A stretch of DNA of 64,000 nt from Prevotella sp. (GCA_017623155.1 JAGAPR010000001.1:124001-188000); one strand, 5' to 3'; counted from the first letter of the stretch, positions 8,706 to 17,332 are shown. Made by a program: numbers and translations. Notes: a model not told the origin generated them from the sequence alone.

Positions 8706-9584
8706 ATGCAACTTATAGACGGAAAGGCAACCGCAGCCAAGATAAAAGAAGAGATAGCGGAAGAAGTGAAAACAATCGTTGACGCAGGAGGCAAGCGCCC
8801 GCATCTCGCTGCCGTTCTCGTGGGACATGACGGCGGCTCGGAGACATACGTAAAGAACAAGGTATTGGCCTGCGAAGCCTGCGGGTTTAAGTCAACGCTT
8901 ATACGATTTGAAGACAATATCACCGAGGCGGAACTGTTGGAATGTGTGAATAAGCTGAACAACGATGACGATGTGGACGGCTTTATCGTGCAGTTGCCGT
9001 TGCCGAAGCATATCAACGAGCAGAAGATAATAGAGGCGATAGACTACCGTAAGGATGTGGACGGATTTCATCCGATAAACGTCGGGCGCATGGCTATCGG
9101 CCTGCCGTGCTTCATCTCGGCCACTCCGCTCGGCATAATAACCCTGTTGAAGCGCTACGGAATAGAGACAAGCGGCAAGAAGTGCGTGGTGCTCGGCCGC
9201 TCAAACATTGTCGGCAAGCCGATGGCTCAGCTGATGATGCAGAAGCAATATGGCGACGCCACAGTGACAGTGTGCCACAGCCGCTCGCAAAATATTAAAG
9301 AAGAATGCCGTCAGGCCGATATCATCATCGCCGCAATCGGTCGTCCCGACTTTGTTACGGCCGACATGGTAAAGGAAGGAGCGGTGATTGTCGACGTGGG
9401 AACGACACGTGTTCCCGACGCATCGCGCAAGAGCGGATTTCGTCTTAACGGCGATGTGAAGTTCGACGAGGTAGCCCCCCGATGCTCGTTCATCACTCCC
9501 GTGCCCGGCGGTGTTGGCCCGATGACAATCTGCTCGCTGATGAAGAACACATTGGCGGCAGGCAAGAAAGAGTACTATAAGTAA
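8706..9584 (+). CDS. folD: Bifunctional methylenetetrahydrofolate dehydrogenase/cyclohydrolase FolD
   Basis: 292-residue cytoplasmic enzyme converting 5,10-methylene-THF to 10-formyl-THF with NADP, supplying one-carbon units. Visible motifs: [14 protein letters not shown] with the catalytic Lys, [30 protein letters not shown] of the dinucleotide fold, and [10 protein letters not shown] near the C-terminus. Length is typical. The ATG follows AAAAAGGACT directly after the heptamer array. The TPR micro-protein begins at the base after its stop codon. Confidence 0.97.
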   Translation: MQLIDGKATAAKIKEEIAEEVKTIVDAGGKRPHLAAVLVGHDGGSETYVKNKVLACEACGFKSTLIRFEDNITEAELLECVNKLNNDDDVDGFIVQLPLPKHINEQKIIEAIDYRKDVDGFHPINVGRMAIGLPCFISATPLGIITLLKRYGIETSGKKCVVLGRSNIVGKPMAQLMMQKQYGDATVTVCHSRSQNIKEECRQADIIIAAIGRPDFVTADMVKEGAVIVDVGTTRVPDASRKSGFRLNGDVKFDEVAPRCSFITPVPGGVGPMTICSLMKNTLAAGKKEYYK

Positions 9585-9764
9585 ATGAAGAGTGAAGACT
9601 ATTACGAGACAGGCAACCGTTTTCGCCGCGAAGGAAACTGGCAAGAGGCCATAAACAATTACACCATTGCCATCTCTCTCGACCCCGACAGCCCTGCTGT
9701 CGAGGCGAAACGTATGCTCGAAGATATATTGAACTATTATAATAAGGACATGTATAATCCTTGA
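9585..9764 (+). CDS. 59-residue tetratricopeptide-like micro-protein
   Basis: Small ORF whose ATG directly abuts the folD TAA. It reads MKSEDYYETGNRFRREGNWQ followed by EAINNYTIAISLDPDSPAVE and a helical tail. Residues 7-38 fit a single TPR motif (G8-N-x-x-A-Y-Y-A-P pattern, ending in LDPDSP). The match to a TPR, the tight spacing and its position just before the ferredoxin-oxidoreductase genes support it as real. A single TPR plus capping helix suggests a protein-protein adaptor, perhaps for the oxidoreductase subunits; that role is inference. Confidence 0.7.
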   Translation: MKSEDYYETGNRFRREGNWQEAINNYTIAISLDPDSPAVEAKRMLEDILNYYNKDMYNP

Positions 9765-9830
9765 TTCATCGTAGGGCGGATTATTATAATATCGTGATGG
9801 ATATTCCTGTAATGATAAAAAGACAAGTTT

Positions 9831-10064
9831 ATGAGTAAGATTATTGGCGCAGTCGTGGTTGATACCGGGCATTGCAAAGGCTGTTCACTATGTGTGGAGG
9901 CCTGCCCGAAAGATGTTATAGCCATGGCAAGCAAGGTAAATGTCAACGGTTATCCGTATGTTGAGGTTGTCAACGGAACCGAATGTATTGGTTGTGCGGC
10001 CTGTGGGATAGTGTGTCCCGACGGATGTATAACCGTTTACAGGAAAAAGACGGAGGAGGAATAA
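9831..10064 (+). CDS. 4Fe-4S ferredoxin subunit of 2-oxoacid:ferredoxin oxidoreductase (delta)
   Basis: 77 residues with two [4Fe-4S] motifs: CKGCSLCVEACPKD and CIGCAACGIVCPDG. It carries electrons from the ThDP-dependent core to free ferredoxin. Stop and the alpha-subunit ATG are 4 bp apart, so the two are translationally coupled. This is the delta-type subunit of four-subunit VorABCD/KorABCD enzymes. Confidence 0.92.
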   Translation: MSKIIGAVVVDTGHCKGCSLCVEACPKDVIAMASKVNVNGYPYVEVVNGTECIGCAACGIVCPDGCITVYRKKTEEE

Positions 10065-10068
10065 GACT

Positions 10069-11151
10069 ATGGCAGAACAGGAAGTGACACTGATGAAAGG
10101 CAACGAGGCTATCGCCCGTGCCGCAATCCGTTGCGGAGTAGACGGTTATTTCGGCTATCCGATAACGCCGCAGAGTGAGATTATAGAGACGTTCGCGCTC
10201 GACAAACCATGGGAAACGACCGGAATGGTAGTGGTGCAGGCCGAAAGTGAGGTGGCATCCATAAACATGGTATATGGTGCTGCCGGTGCCGGTAAGCGTG
10301 CGTTCACGTCATCTTCGAGTCCGGGCGTGGCTCTGATGCAGGAAGGCATAGCTTATATGGCTGGTGCTGAGATACCCGGCGTGGTGGTCAACGTGCAGCG
10401 TGGAGGTCCCGGATTGGGAACAATACAACCCTCGCAGAGCGATTATTTTCAGGCCACCCGCGGCGGAGGTAACGGTGACTACAATGTTATCGTGCTCGCT
10501 CCGGCTTCGGTTCAGGAGATGGCCGACTTCGTAGAGCTTGCTTTCGACCTCGCTTTCAAATACCGTAATCCGGCAATGATACTCAGCGACGGAGTGATAG
10601 GGCAGATGATGGAGAAAGTCGTTCTGCCGCCATACAAGCCACGCCGCACGGAGGAGGAGATACGCAGGGAATGTCCTTGGGCGACAATGGGACGACCGAA
10701 AGACCGCAAGCCCAATATCATGACTTCGCTCGAATTGCGCCCCGAAGCCATGGAAGAGCATAATATACATCTGCAAAAGAAGTATGCGGAGATATGTGAA
10801 AAGGAAGTTCGTTACGAAACGATTTTCTGCGACGATGCCGATTATGTGATAGTTGCGTTCGGAAGTGCGGCGCGACTTGCCCAGAAAGCCATTGCCATGG
10901 CCCGCGAGGAAGGGTTGAAAGTAGGGCTTTTCAGGCCGATAACACTGTGGCCTTTCCCCGAAAAGGAGATTGCGCGGCTGGCAGCGGGTAAGAAAGGATT
11001 GCTCGTAGCCGAGATAAACGCCGGCCAGATGGTGCAGGATGTGCGTTTGGCCGTTAACGGAACGGTGCCGGTAGAGCACTATGGCCGTCTCGGCGGAATT
11101 GTTCCCGAGCCTCAGGAAATATTGGATGCGTTGAAGACAAAACTAAAATGA
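10069..11151 (+). CDS. vorB: 2-oxoacid:ferredoxin oxidoreductase subunit alpha (VorB type)
   Basis: 360-residue alpha subunit (pyrimidine-binding domain plus domain II). Motifs: GCDGYFGYPITPQSE-like segment GVDGYFGYPITPQSE near residue 24, QAESEVASINMVYGAAGAG, TSSSSPGVALMQEGIAYMAG, and the C-terminal FRPITLWPFPEKE. In anaerobic Bacteroidales this family is annotated as 3-methyl-2-oxobutanoate or 2-oxoglutarate ferredoxin oxidoreductase; sequence reading alone cannot fix the substrate. With ferredoxin, beta and gamma genes in line it makes a complete four-subunit enzyme that either oxidises 2-oxoacids to acyl-CoA or reductively carboxylates acyl-CoA. Confidence 0.93.
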   Translation: MAEQEVTLMKGNEAIARAAIRCGVDGYFGYPITPQSEIIETFALDKPWETTGMVVVQAESEVASINMVYGAAGAGKRAFTSSSSPGVALMQEGIAYMAGAEIPGVVVNVQRGGPGLGTIQPSQSDYFQATRGGGNGDYNVIVLAPASVQEMADFVELAFDLAFKYRNPAMILSDGVIGQMMEKVVLPPYKPRRTEEEIRRECPWATMGRPKDRKPNIMTSLELRPEAMEEHNIHLQKKYAEICEKEVRYETIFCDDADYVIVAFGSAARLAQKAIAMAREEGLKVGLFRPITLWPFPEKEIARLAAGKKGLLVAEINAGQMVQDVRLAVNGTVPVEHYGRLGGIVPEPQEILDALKTKLK

Positions 11152-11158
11152 CAGAGCG

Positions 11159-11935
11159 ATGAACGACGAAAAGAACAACAATATAATATCTCCCGAAAAC
11201 CTTGTATACAAGAAACCGGAGCTTATGAACGACACACCTATGCACTATTGCCCGGGATGCAGTCACGGGGTTGTGCATAAACTGGTGGCCGAGGTGATAG
11301 AAGAAATGGGCATGGAAGACAAGACGGTAGGAGTGAGTCCGGTGGGATGCGCCGTGTTTGCCTATCGGTATCTCGACATCGACTGGCAGGAAGCAGCTCA
11401 CGGTCGCGCTCCGGCCGTGGCCACGGGGATAAAGCGTTTGTGGCCCGACCGCCTCGTATTCACATATCAGGGCGACGGCGACTTGGCGTGCATCGGCACT
11501 TGCGAGACCATACATGCGCTCAACAGGGGAGAGAATATAGTGATAATCTTCATAAACAATGCCATATATGGTATGACGGGAGGGCAGATGGCTCCCACTA
11601 CTTTGATGGGACAGAAGACTTCCACATGCCCGTATGGGCGCACGGCCGAGCTGCACGGATATCCGCTTCGCATCACCGAGATGGCGGCACAACTTGAAGG
11701 TACGTGTTATGTTACGCGCCAAAGCGTGGACACTGTAGCTGCCATACGCAGTGCCAAGCGTGCCATCCGTAAGGCGTTCGACGCCTCGATGGCCGGCAAG
11801 GGCAGCTGTCTTGTTGAGATTGTGTCTACATGCAACAGCGGCTGGAAACTGTCGCCGGTGCAGGCTAACGAATGGATGCGCGAGAATATGTTTGAATACT
11901 ACAAGAAAGGAGATTTGAAAGACACTATCGGATAA
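11159..11935 (+). CDS. 2-oxoacid:ferredoxin oxidoreductase subunit beta (ThDP-binding)
   Basis: 258-residue subunit carrying thiamine diphosphate: the GDGDLACIGTCETIHALNRG-type motif runs on to IIFINNAIYGMTGGQ, the classic GDG-to-NN ThDP signature. CPGCSHG near residue 31 provides cluster-ligand or active-site cysteines. Starts 7 bp after vorB. Part of the ferredoxin-alpha-beta-gamma operon. Confidence 0.93.
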   Translation: MNDEKNNNIISPENLVYKKPELMNDTPMHYCPGCSHGVVHKLVAEVIEEMGMEDKTVGVSPVGCAVFAYRYLDIDWQEAAHGRAPAVATGIKRLWPDRLVFTYQGDGDLACIGTCETIHALNRGENIVIIFINNAIYGMTGGQMAPTTLMGQKTSTCPYGRTAELHGYPLRITEMAAQLEGTCYVTRQSVDTVAAIRSAKRAIRKAFDASMAGKGSCLVEIVSTCNSGWKLSPVQANEWMRENMFEYYKKGDLKDTIG

Positions 11936-11992
11936 GTTTTGCCGATGGCATGTCTTGTGGAAAAACTCTCCTTGAAACATAAATAAGGAAGC

Positions 11993-12535
11993 ATGGAAAA
12001 AGAGATTATAATAGCCGGTTTCGGTGGTCAGGGCGTGCTCTCGATGGGCAAGATACTGGCCTACTCGGGACTTATGGAAGATAAAGAAGTGACATGGATG
12101 CCGGCTTACGGCCCCGAACAGCGCGGTGGAACAGCGAATGTCACGGTGATTGTGAGCGACGAACGGATATCATCGCCCATTCTCAGTACATACGACATTG
12201 CGATAGTGCTCAACCAGCCGTCGCTCGACAAGTTTGAAAGCAAGGTGAAGCCGGGCGGCGTTCTCATCTACGACGGCTACGGAATTATAAATCCTCCGAC
12301 TCGAAAGGACATAACCGTGTATCGTATCGATGCCATGGACAAGGCGGCAGAGATGAAAAACGGCAAGATATTCAATATGATCGTGCTTGGCGGACTGCTT
12401 GAAGTATGTCCAGTGGTGAGCCATGCCGGCATAGAGAAAGCACTGTATAAGACATTGCCCGAGCGTCATCACGCGCTCATTCCGCTTAACATGCAGGCAC
12501 TGAAAGCCGGTGCGGAGATAATCGTCAAGTGCTGA
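11993..12535 (+). CDS. 2-oxoacid:ferredoxin oxidoreductase subunit gamma
   Basis: 180-residue gamma subunit (POR gamma/CoA-binding domain). N-terminal IIIAGFGGQGVLSMGKILAY, then WMPAYGPEQRGGTANVTVIV and NMIVLGGLLE are typical of VorC/KorC. It starts 57 bp after the beta subunit, a wider gap than elsewhere in the operon, and is followed by the strong terminator at 12546-12621. It is the last gene of the ffh-to-gamma co-directional run. Confidence 0.93.
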   Translation: MEKEIIIAGFGGQGVLSMGKILAYSGLMEDKEVTWMPAYGPEQRGGTANVTVIVSDERISSPILSTYDIAIVLNQPSLDKFESKVKPGGVLIYDGYGIINPPTRKDITVYRIDAMDKAAEMKNGKIFNMIVLGGLLEVCPVVSHAGIEKALYKTLPERHHALIPLNMQALKAGAEIIVKC

Positions 12536-12545
12536 TTGCAGGTGC

Positions 12546-12621
12546 AAACAAACTTGCGGATGCTGTGATTTCCTGTTGCCGGAAAGGCGAACGGCGGGAA
12601 ACGGCATCCGCAAGTTTGTTT
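12546..12621. terminator. Long-stem bidirectional terminator between vor operon and cobC
   Basis: Perfect 18-bp outer stem: arm AAACAAACTTGCGGATGC (12546-12563) pairs with 12604-12621. A 40-nt interior can fold further (TTGCCGG/CGGCGGG region). The arms end in A- and T-runs, so it can stop the vor operon and the convergent cobC gene. The large internal loop is unusual for a plain terminator. Confidence 0.8.
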
Positions 12622-12663
12622 TTATTTCACACTGTTTGGTTTAAACCGTGTATCTTTTTACTT

Positions 12664-13194
12664 TCAAACACTGATTTTCATAATGCCGCCGTATGGCACA
12701 AGATGCTTGAAACACTCGCTTTCGGGATATAAACCGCCGTATATCCCGGCGCACATCAGCACTCCGCCATGAGCGAACACGGCAATGCGCCCGTAGGCTT
12801 TTGTTCGCATTTCGTCGATGAAAGATGCCACACGGGCATATAATAAAGGAAAACTCTCGCCGTTTTTTGTAGATTTGTGCATGTAGTCGTCATACCATTC
12901 TTGCAGCTCTTTGTCCTTTATGTCGTCGAATTTGCGCATTTCCCAGTCGCCCATGTTCATCTCCTTAATCCTGCCATCGATACGGGGCGACCGGTAACCG
13001 CAGTATTCCGCCAGCTTGCGCGCCCTTGTAAGCGGCGAGGAGAACACGGCATCGAAATCGCCGTACTGTTCTAAATTCCGTTTCGTTGCCGCCGCTTCCA
13101 GCTCAAACGTGTCTGTGAGCGGCACATCGGTAGCTCCGTAACAAGTGCCTTTCGGCACGTCCACACTCGTGTGTCTTATGAGAATAATATCCAT
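12664..13194 (-). CDS. cobC: Alpha-ribazole phosphatase-like histidine phosphatase (CobC)
   Basis: 176-residue histidine phosphatase; catalytic RHT motif at residues 7-9 (MDIILIRHTSVDVPKGTCYG), SSPLTRARKLAEYCGY, EMNMGDWEMRKFDD and FAHGG near the C-terminus. The GTCYG-x-TDVPL segment is the CobC signature among these phosphatases. CobC removes phosphate from alpha-ribazole-5'-phosphate or adenosylcobalamin-5'-phosphate. I chose ATG 13194 over an upstream open extension because it begins the family N-terminus and a -7 box sits at 13221. cobU-cobT-cobS lie 1.6 kb away beyond the FucO-like gene. Confidence 0.8.
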   Translation of the reverse strand: MDIILIRHTSVDVPKGTCYGATDVPLTDTFELEAAATKRNLEQYGDFDAVFSSPLTRARKLAEYCGYRSPRIDGRIKEMNMGDWEMRKFDDIKDKELQEWYDDYMHKSTKNGESFPLLYARVASFIDEMRTKAYGRIAVFAHGGVLMCAGIYGGLYPESECFKHLVPYGGIMKISV

Positions 13195-13220
13195 ATCGTT
13201 CTTGTTCGCTTTAATGTATA

Positions 13221-13228
13221 CAAAGATA
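13221..13228 (-). promoter_or_regulatory. -7 box of cobC
   Basis: Minus-strand TATCTTTG, a full match to TAnnTTTG, 26 bp above the cobC ATG. Confidence 0.55.
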
Positions 13229-13288
13229 TACTGATTTTCTGATAAAACGGAAACGGAATGTGATTTTTTTCTTTTTATTACTGTGGTG

Positions 13289-13372
13289 TCACTTGGCCGA
13301 AGTAACATCGTTACAACGGCCAAATCACGATGTTATCCGAGTCAAGTAACGCTGTTACTTCGGCCGGGTAAC
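13289..13372. repeat. Four-unit 22-bp palindromic array, class 2 (fucO upstream)
   Basis: Units start at 13289, 13311, 13333 and 13355; the last is 18 bp. Unit 1 core is CACTTGGCCGAAGTAAC, unit 2 is inverted (ACAACGGCCAAATCAC), unit 3 is degenerate and unit 4 reads GTTACTTCGGCCGGGTAAC. The array fills the middle of the 305-bp cobC/fucO divergent spacer, 60 bp from the cobC -7 box and 81 bp from the fucO -7 box. Apart from the promoters nothing else is visible there. Confidence 0.85.
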
Positions 13373-13453
13373 ATTTCAAGTTGTGTTCTTCCGTGTTTAC
13401 AGCACGGTAATAATTCTTTTAAGGAAAAAGCAGGAAATGTCGAAAATTCTTTG

Positions 13454-13461
13454 TATATTTG
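13454..13461 (+). promoter_or_regulatory. -7 box of the FucO-like gene
   Basis: TATATTTG followed by C, 39 bp above ATG 13501. No clear -33 element. Confidence 0.55.
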
Positions 13462-13500
13462 CGAAATATTATCAAAACCTAAAACAAAAGAAGTATAATT

Positions 13501-14655
13501 ATGGTAAACAGATTTATTTTAAACGAGGTTTCATATTTCGGTCCCGGCGCGCGCAAGGAACTTCCGAATGTTGTTAATCGCTTTGGATATAAGAAAGCAT
13601 TGGTGGTGACAGACAAGGGATTGATGAAATTCGGAGTGGCAAAGATGGTGCTCGATGTGCTTGATGCCGCCGGTATCGCATACGATATATTTGACGAAGT
13701 GAAGCCCAATCCGACAGTGACAAACGTGAAAGAGGGCATCAAAGCCTGCAAGGCGGCTGCCGCCGACTTCATTATCGCCATCGGCGGAGGTTCGGCCATG
13801 GATACGGCAAAGGGCATCGGTATTGTTTGCAACAACCCGGAATTCTCCGATATCGTTTCGCTTGAAGGCGTTGCCGACACGAAGAAGAAGAGTCTGCCAA
13901 TCATAGCGTTGCCCACTACTGCCGGAACGGCTGCCGAGACAACGATAAACTATGTTATCATCGATGAGGAGCACCAGAAGAAAATGGTGTGCGTGGATCC
14001 CAATGACATTCCCGCCGTTGCAATTGTCGACGCCGAGTTGATGTACTCTCTGCCGAAAGGACTTACGGCTTCCACCGGTATGGACGCCATGACGCACGCC
14101 ATTGAGGGATATATCACCAAGGCAGCGTGGGAAATGAGCGACATGTTTGAAATCAAGGCCATAGAGATGATACACAAATACCTGCCCATCGCGGTCAACG
14201 ACCCGGAAAATCCGGAAGGCCGTAACGGTATGGCCGTGGCTCAGTATATCGCCGGAATGGCATTCTCCAACGTAGGCCTCGGTGTCGATCACGGCATGGC
14301 TCACCCAATGAGTGCCCTGCACGATATCCCCCATGGTGTGGCTTGCGCCATACTTCTGCCCACGGTGATGCGTTTCAACGCAACGGCGGCGAAGGAGAAA
14401 TATGTGGAGATAGCAAAGGCTTGCGGAGTATATAAAGATGGTATGACTGTCGATGAGGCCGTAGAGGCCGCTTGCGACGAGATAGCGACCCTCTCGAAGT
14501 TGGTAGGTATTCCCGCTCATCTCTCCGAACTCGGCATCACGGAAGAGGATATTCCGGCACTTGCCGAGCAGGCTATCAACGATGTCTGCACTCCGGGCAA
14601 CCCGCGCGAGGTGACAAAAGAAGATATCATCGCGCTGTATAAGTCTATTCTCTGA
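13501..14655 (+). CDS. fucO: Iron-containing alcohol dehydrogenase, lactaldehyde reductase (FucO) type
   Basis: 384-residue group III alcohol dehydrogenase. NAD-binding GGGSAMDTAKGIG near residue 97, TTAGTAAETTINYV, and the metal-binding HAIEGY...DHGMAHPMSALHDIPHGVA with its His residues. N-terminus MVNRFILNEVSYFGPGA matches FucO proteins that reduce L-lactaldehyde to 1,2-propanediol in fucose and rhamnose breakdown. A rhamnose mutarotase gene occurs at 39 kb but no fuc or rha catabolic operon is here, so a general aldehyde-reducing role is possible. Monocistronic: own promoter, palindromic array upstream, terminator downstream. Confidence 0.88.
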   Translation: MVNRFILNEVSYFGPGARKELPNVVNRFGYKKALVVTDKGLMKFGVAKMVLDVLDAAGIAYDIFDEVKPNPTVTNVKEGIKACKAAAADFIIAIGGGSAMDTAKGIGIVCNNPEFSDIVSLEGVADTKKKSLPIIALPTTAGTAAETTINYVIIDEEHQKKMVCVDPNDIPAVAIVDAELMYSLPKGLTASTGMDAMTHAIEGYITKAAWEMSDMFEIKAIEMIHKYLPIAVNDPENPEGRNGMAVAQYIAGMAFSNVGLGVDHGMAHPMSALHDIPHGVACAILLPTVMRFNATAAKEKYVEIAKACGVYKDGMTVDEAVEAACDEIATLSKLVGIPAHLSELGITEEDIPALAEQAINDVCTPGNPREVTKEDIIALYKSIL

Positions 14656-14683
14656 CAAACGTTTCGCATAGAGCAGAGTACAT

Positions 14684-14754
14684 AAAAACGAGAAAGAGGG
14701 AAACCTTACGGGCATAATCGCTTGCCCACGGGTTTTCCTCTTTCTCGTTTTTTA
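14684..14754. terminator. Bidirectional terminator between fucO and cobS
   Basis: Inverted repeat of about 19 bp with one mismatch: arm AACGAGAAAGAGGGAAACC (14687-14705) pairs with 14731-14749, followed by TTTTT on the plus strand and preceded by A-runs. The inner CGGGCA/TGCCC also pairs. Serves both convergent genes. Confidence 0.85.
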
Positions 14755-14778
14755 TATGTTTCGTGTGTTCCGGACAGG

Positions 14779-15567
14779 TTAAATCATCCCGGCCACGGCA
14801 ATATAAATGCTTAGCTCCACAAGGAGGAACAACGCACCGCAGCAGTCGCCGGTGTATCCCCGCAGCTTGTTCCAAATCATGAGATACAGGAAATACATCA
14901 CAATGCATGGGATGAAAACGAGCAATTGCCAGTCGATGCGGCCATACATTATATATATATATGCTGCAAGAGGCAACAGACCTTGCACGGCGAGAGCTGT
15001 TGCCGCCCGCACATTCATTCTCCGATACACTGTCTTTGCTTTCGATTCTTCTTCTGTTCGGGCGTATGGCATCATCATAATTATCTGTCCCGCAATCATT
15101 TTGGCATACGGATCGGCTGCGAGGATGGTTATTGTGGCAATCTCAGGCGGCAGCGAATACAGCGCGGCAGCGAGCAAAAAGATGTAAAGCACGATGCCGA
15201 GAACACCGTATGTGCCTGTCCGCGAGTCTTTCATTATGGCGAGAATACGCTCCCGATTGTTGCCCCCGCCGCCAAATCCGTCGAAGAAATCGCACAGGCC
15301 GTCCTCGTGCAGGGCTCCTGTTAGCAGCATACGCGCAGATATTGCCATGATTATGGCCACGGGATAGGGCAGAAACAAGCTTCCGAAATACATAGTTCCG
15401 GCCATCACTCCGCCCGTGAGCCATCCGGCAAGCGGCCAATACTCCACGACGGCGCGGTAGCTCTCGCGCGGCGGTTGGTACACTCTCCATAGCGGCAGGC
15501 GTGTGAAGAAAATCATCGCCGCCCATATATTGTCATACCATTTAGAAGTATTTAGTGATATTCGCAT
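14779..15567 (-). CDS. cobS: Adenosylcobinamide-GDP ribazoletransferase (cobalamin synthase) CobS
   Basis: 262-residue polytopic membrane enzyme joining adenosylcobinamide-GDP and alpha-ribazole(-phosphate). Conserved HEDGLCDFFDGFGGG (about residue 91), KDSRTGTYGVLG and the C-terminal GYTGDCCGA are all present, with five or six hydrophobic segments. Its start overlaps the end of cobT by 26 bp, so translation is coupled. Last gene of cobU-cobT-cobS. Confidence 0.95.
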   Translation of the reverse strand: MRISLNTSKWYDNIWAAMIFFTRLPLWRVYQPPRESYRAVVEYWPLAGWLTGGVMAGTMYFGSLFLPYPVAIIMAISARMLLTGALHEDGLCDFFDGFGGGGNNRERILAIMKDSRTGTYGVLGIVLYIFLLAAALYSLPPEIATITILAADPYAKMIAGQIIMMMPYARTEEESKAKTVYRRMNVRAATALAVQGLLPLAAYIYIMYGRIDWQLLVFIPCIVMYFLYLMIWNKLRGYTGDCCGALFLLVELSIYIAVAGMI

Positions 15568-16612
15568 TGTCGAAGTTGTTCATTTCGTTAATCATCTTCA
15601 CCGCACTTTCAATGATGGGGTAGGCGCAAAGTGCTCCGGTGCCCTCGCCGAGCCGCAGTCCGAGATTGAGCAACGGCTCTCCTCCGATGATGTCGAGCAT
15701 CCGGCGGTGGCCGGTCTCGTCGCCGCAATGTCCGAAAATCATGTATTCCCTCACTTCGGGATACAGTCGTGCGGCCGCTATCGCGCATGCCGTCATGATA
15801 AATCCGTCTACCAATATTATCATTTTCCGCTCTGCAGCGCGCAGCATCGCGCCTATGGCTCCTACCATTTCGAAGCCTCCGAAATATCTGATTGCGTCAA
15901 TGTCGGCAAGCATTTGATTGCCGTTGGTTTTTCGGGCGGCACACCATTTCCGGTAGTTATCCATCGCGGTAGCGAGTATTTCCTTCTTGTGTCGTATGCC
16001 TTCCGTGTCGAGTCCGGCACCGGCACCGATACATTCGTCGAGCGGAATGTTGCCGAACAGACTCATCCAGATGCTCGACGGCGACGTGTTTGCTATTCCC
16101 ATTTCGCCCATGCATATTATATTGCATCCCTCTTTGGCGCACTCATCCGTCTGCTCCGCGCCTGTGTTTATAGCCCGTTCAAACTCTTCCATGCTCATGG
16201 CAGGCTCATATAGGAAGTTCTTTGTGCCGTCGGCTATTTTTCTGTCGATTATTTCGGGGTTTCCGCTCAGGTCGTAATCAACGCCGACGTCTATTATGCG
16301 CAGTTTAAATCCGTGCTGGCGGCAGAACATGTTTACGCCTCCTCCGCCACGAGTGAAGTTTATCATCTGTTGCCACGTAATCTCTCTTGGCGACACGCTT
16401 ACATGCTCTCGCTCGATGCCGTGGTCGGCTCCGAAGAGTAAATGATGCGGCTCGCGGAGCGTGGGACACAGTGTCTGCTCTATAAGACAAATCTGCTTGG
16501 CAAGAGTCTCAAGTCGTCCCAGAGACCCTTTGGGCTTGTTCAGGTTGTCAATCTTTTCCTGTATTCTGCCCGAAATGGATTTATCGGGACTGTCGATATT
16601 AAACTTTATCAT
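15542..16612 (-). CDS. cobT: Nicotinate-nucleotide--dimethylbenzimidazole phosphoribosyltransferase CobT
   Basis: 356-residue enzyme activating the lower-ligand base to alpha-ribazole-5'-phosphate using nicotinate mononucleotide. N-terminal KPKGSLGRLETLAKQ-like segment (NKPKGSLGRLETLAKQ), FGADHGIEREHVS, GEMGIANTSPSS and C-terminal RLGEGTGALCAYPII with the catalytic Glu. Overlaps cobU by 14 bp and cobS by 26 bp. Standard length. Confidence 0.96.
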   Translation of the reverse strand: MIKFNIDSPDKSISGRIQEKIDNLNKPKGSLGRLETLAKQICLIEQTLCPTLREPHHLLFGADHGIEREHVSVSPREITWQQMINFTRGGGGVNMFCRQHGFKLRIIDVGVDYDLSGNPEIIDRKIADGTKNFLYEPAMSMEEFERAINTGAEQTDECAKEGCNIICMGEMGIANTSPSSIWMSLFGNIPLDECIGAGAGLDTEGIRHKKEILATAMDNYRKWCAARKTNGNQMLADIDAIRYFGGFEMVGAIGAMLRAAERKMIILVDGFIMTACAIAAARLYPEVREYMIFGHCGDETGHRRMLDIIGGEPLLNLGLRLGEGTGALCAYPIIESAVKMINEMNNFDNANITKYF

Positions 16613-17150
16613 GATTATCAGATTTTATTATTACCGGAATACCGCTTACCATGAGCACCACTTCGTCTGCTTTGCCTGCCACATATTGGTTCATCCAGCC
16701 TTCAAGGTCGGTAAACCGGCGTTGTATAGCGTTGTCGCTCACACCTCCGCTGCCAATCTCGTTGGTGACAAATATAAACGTTGCGTCTTGTGCGGTAAAC
16801 TTGTCAAACTCTGTTTTTATTGCCGTCAGAGCCTCTTCTACCGACGGTTGTTCCCATTCGGCCTTGTTTCGGGAGAAGAAAAAGTTAGTGCACCACAGCG
16901 TAATGCAGTCTATCACAACCGTTTTACCGCTTACATCGTGGCGGCTGAGCTCTTTTTCTTCTTCTATATTGGTCCATTGCAGGCCGCGCCTGCTTTGGTG
17001 AATTTCCACTCTTTTTCTGAATTCGTCATCCCATACGTGGGCCGTAGCCATGTATACCGGCGTACTGCTGAGGCTTAGAGCCAATTTCTCTGCGTATTGG
17101 CTCTTCCCCGAACGTTGCCCGCCGGTAATCAGTATTATTCTTTTTTTCAT
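16599..17150 (-). CDS. cobU: Adenosylcobinamide kinase / guanylyltransferase CobU
   Basis: 183-residue bifunctional enzyme that phosphorylates adenosylcobinamide and adds GMP. P-loop ITGGQRSGKSQYAEKLAL at the N-terminus, then YMATAHVWDDEFRKRVEIHQ with the guanylylation His region, FVTNEIGSGG and a standard C-terminus. I chose ATG 17150 rather than the longer open frame, because it gives the canonical MKKRIILITGG start. A -7 box ends only 6 bp above this ATG, implying almost no leader. No B12 riboswitch fits between this start and the ompA promoter region. First gene of cobUTS. Confidence 0.95.
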   Translation of the reverse strand: MKKRIILITGGQRSGKSQYAEKLALSLSSTPVYMATAHVWDDEFRKRVEIHQSRRGLQWTNIEEEKELSRHDVSGKTVVIDCITLWCTNFFFSRNKAEWEQPSVEEALTAIKTEFDKFTAQDATFIFVTNEIGSGGVSDNAIQRRFTDLEGWMNQYVAGKADEVVLMVSGIPVIIKSDNHDKV

Positions 17151-17156
17151 TGTCCG

Positions 17157-17164
17157 CAAAGTTA
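17157..17164 (-). promoter_or_regulatory. -7 box of cobUTS
   Basis: Minus-strand TAACTTTG, full match to TAnnTTTG, separated from the cobU ATG by 6 bp. Confidence 0.5.
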
Positions 17165-17332
17165 GTTCAAATATAAGAAACAAGTGATATAATTGATGCC
17201 TTTTTCATACTTTTTTACTTTATAAGTGTAAAAAGACAACTTTCTAACTGTCTTTATATCATGAATAATGCTATTTAGTGCAATTATTTACAAAAAAATT
17301 TGGTGAATAACGGAATTTATATTTATTTTGCG

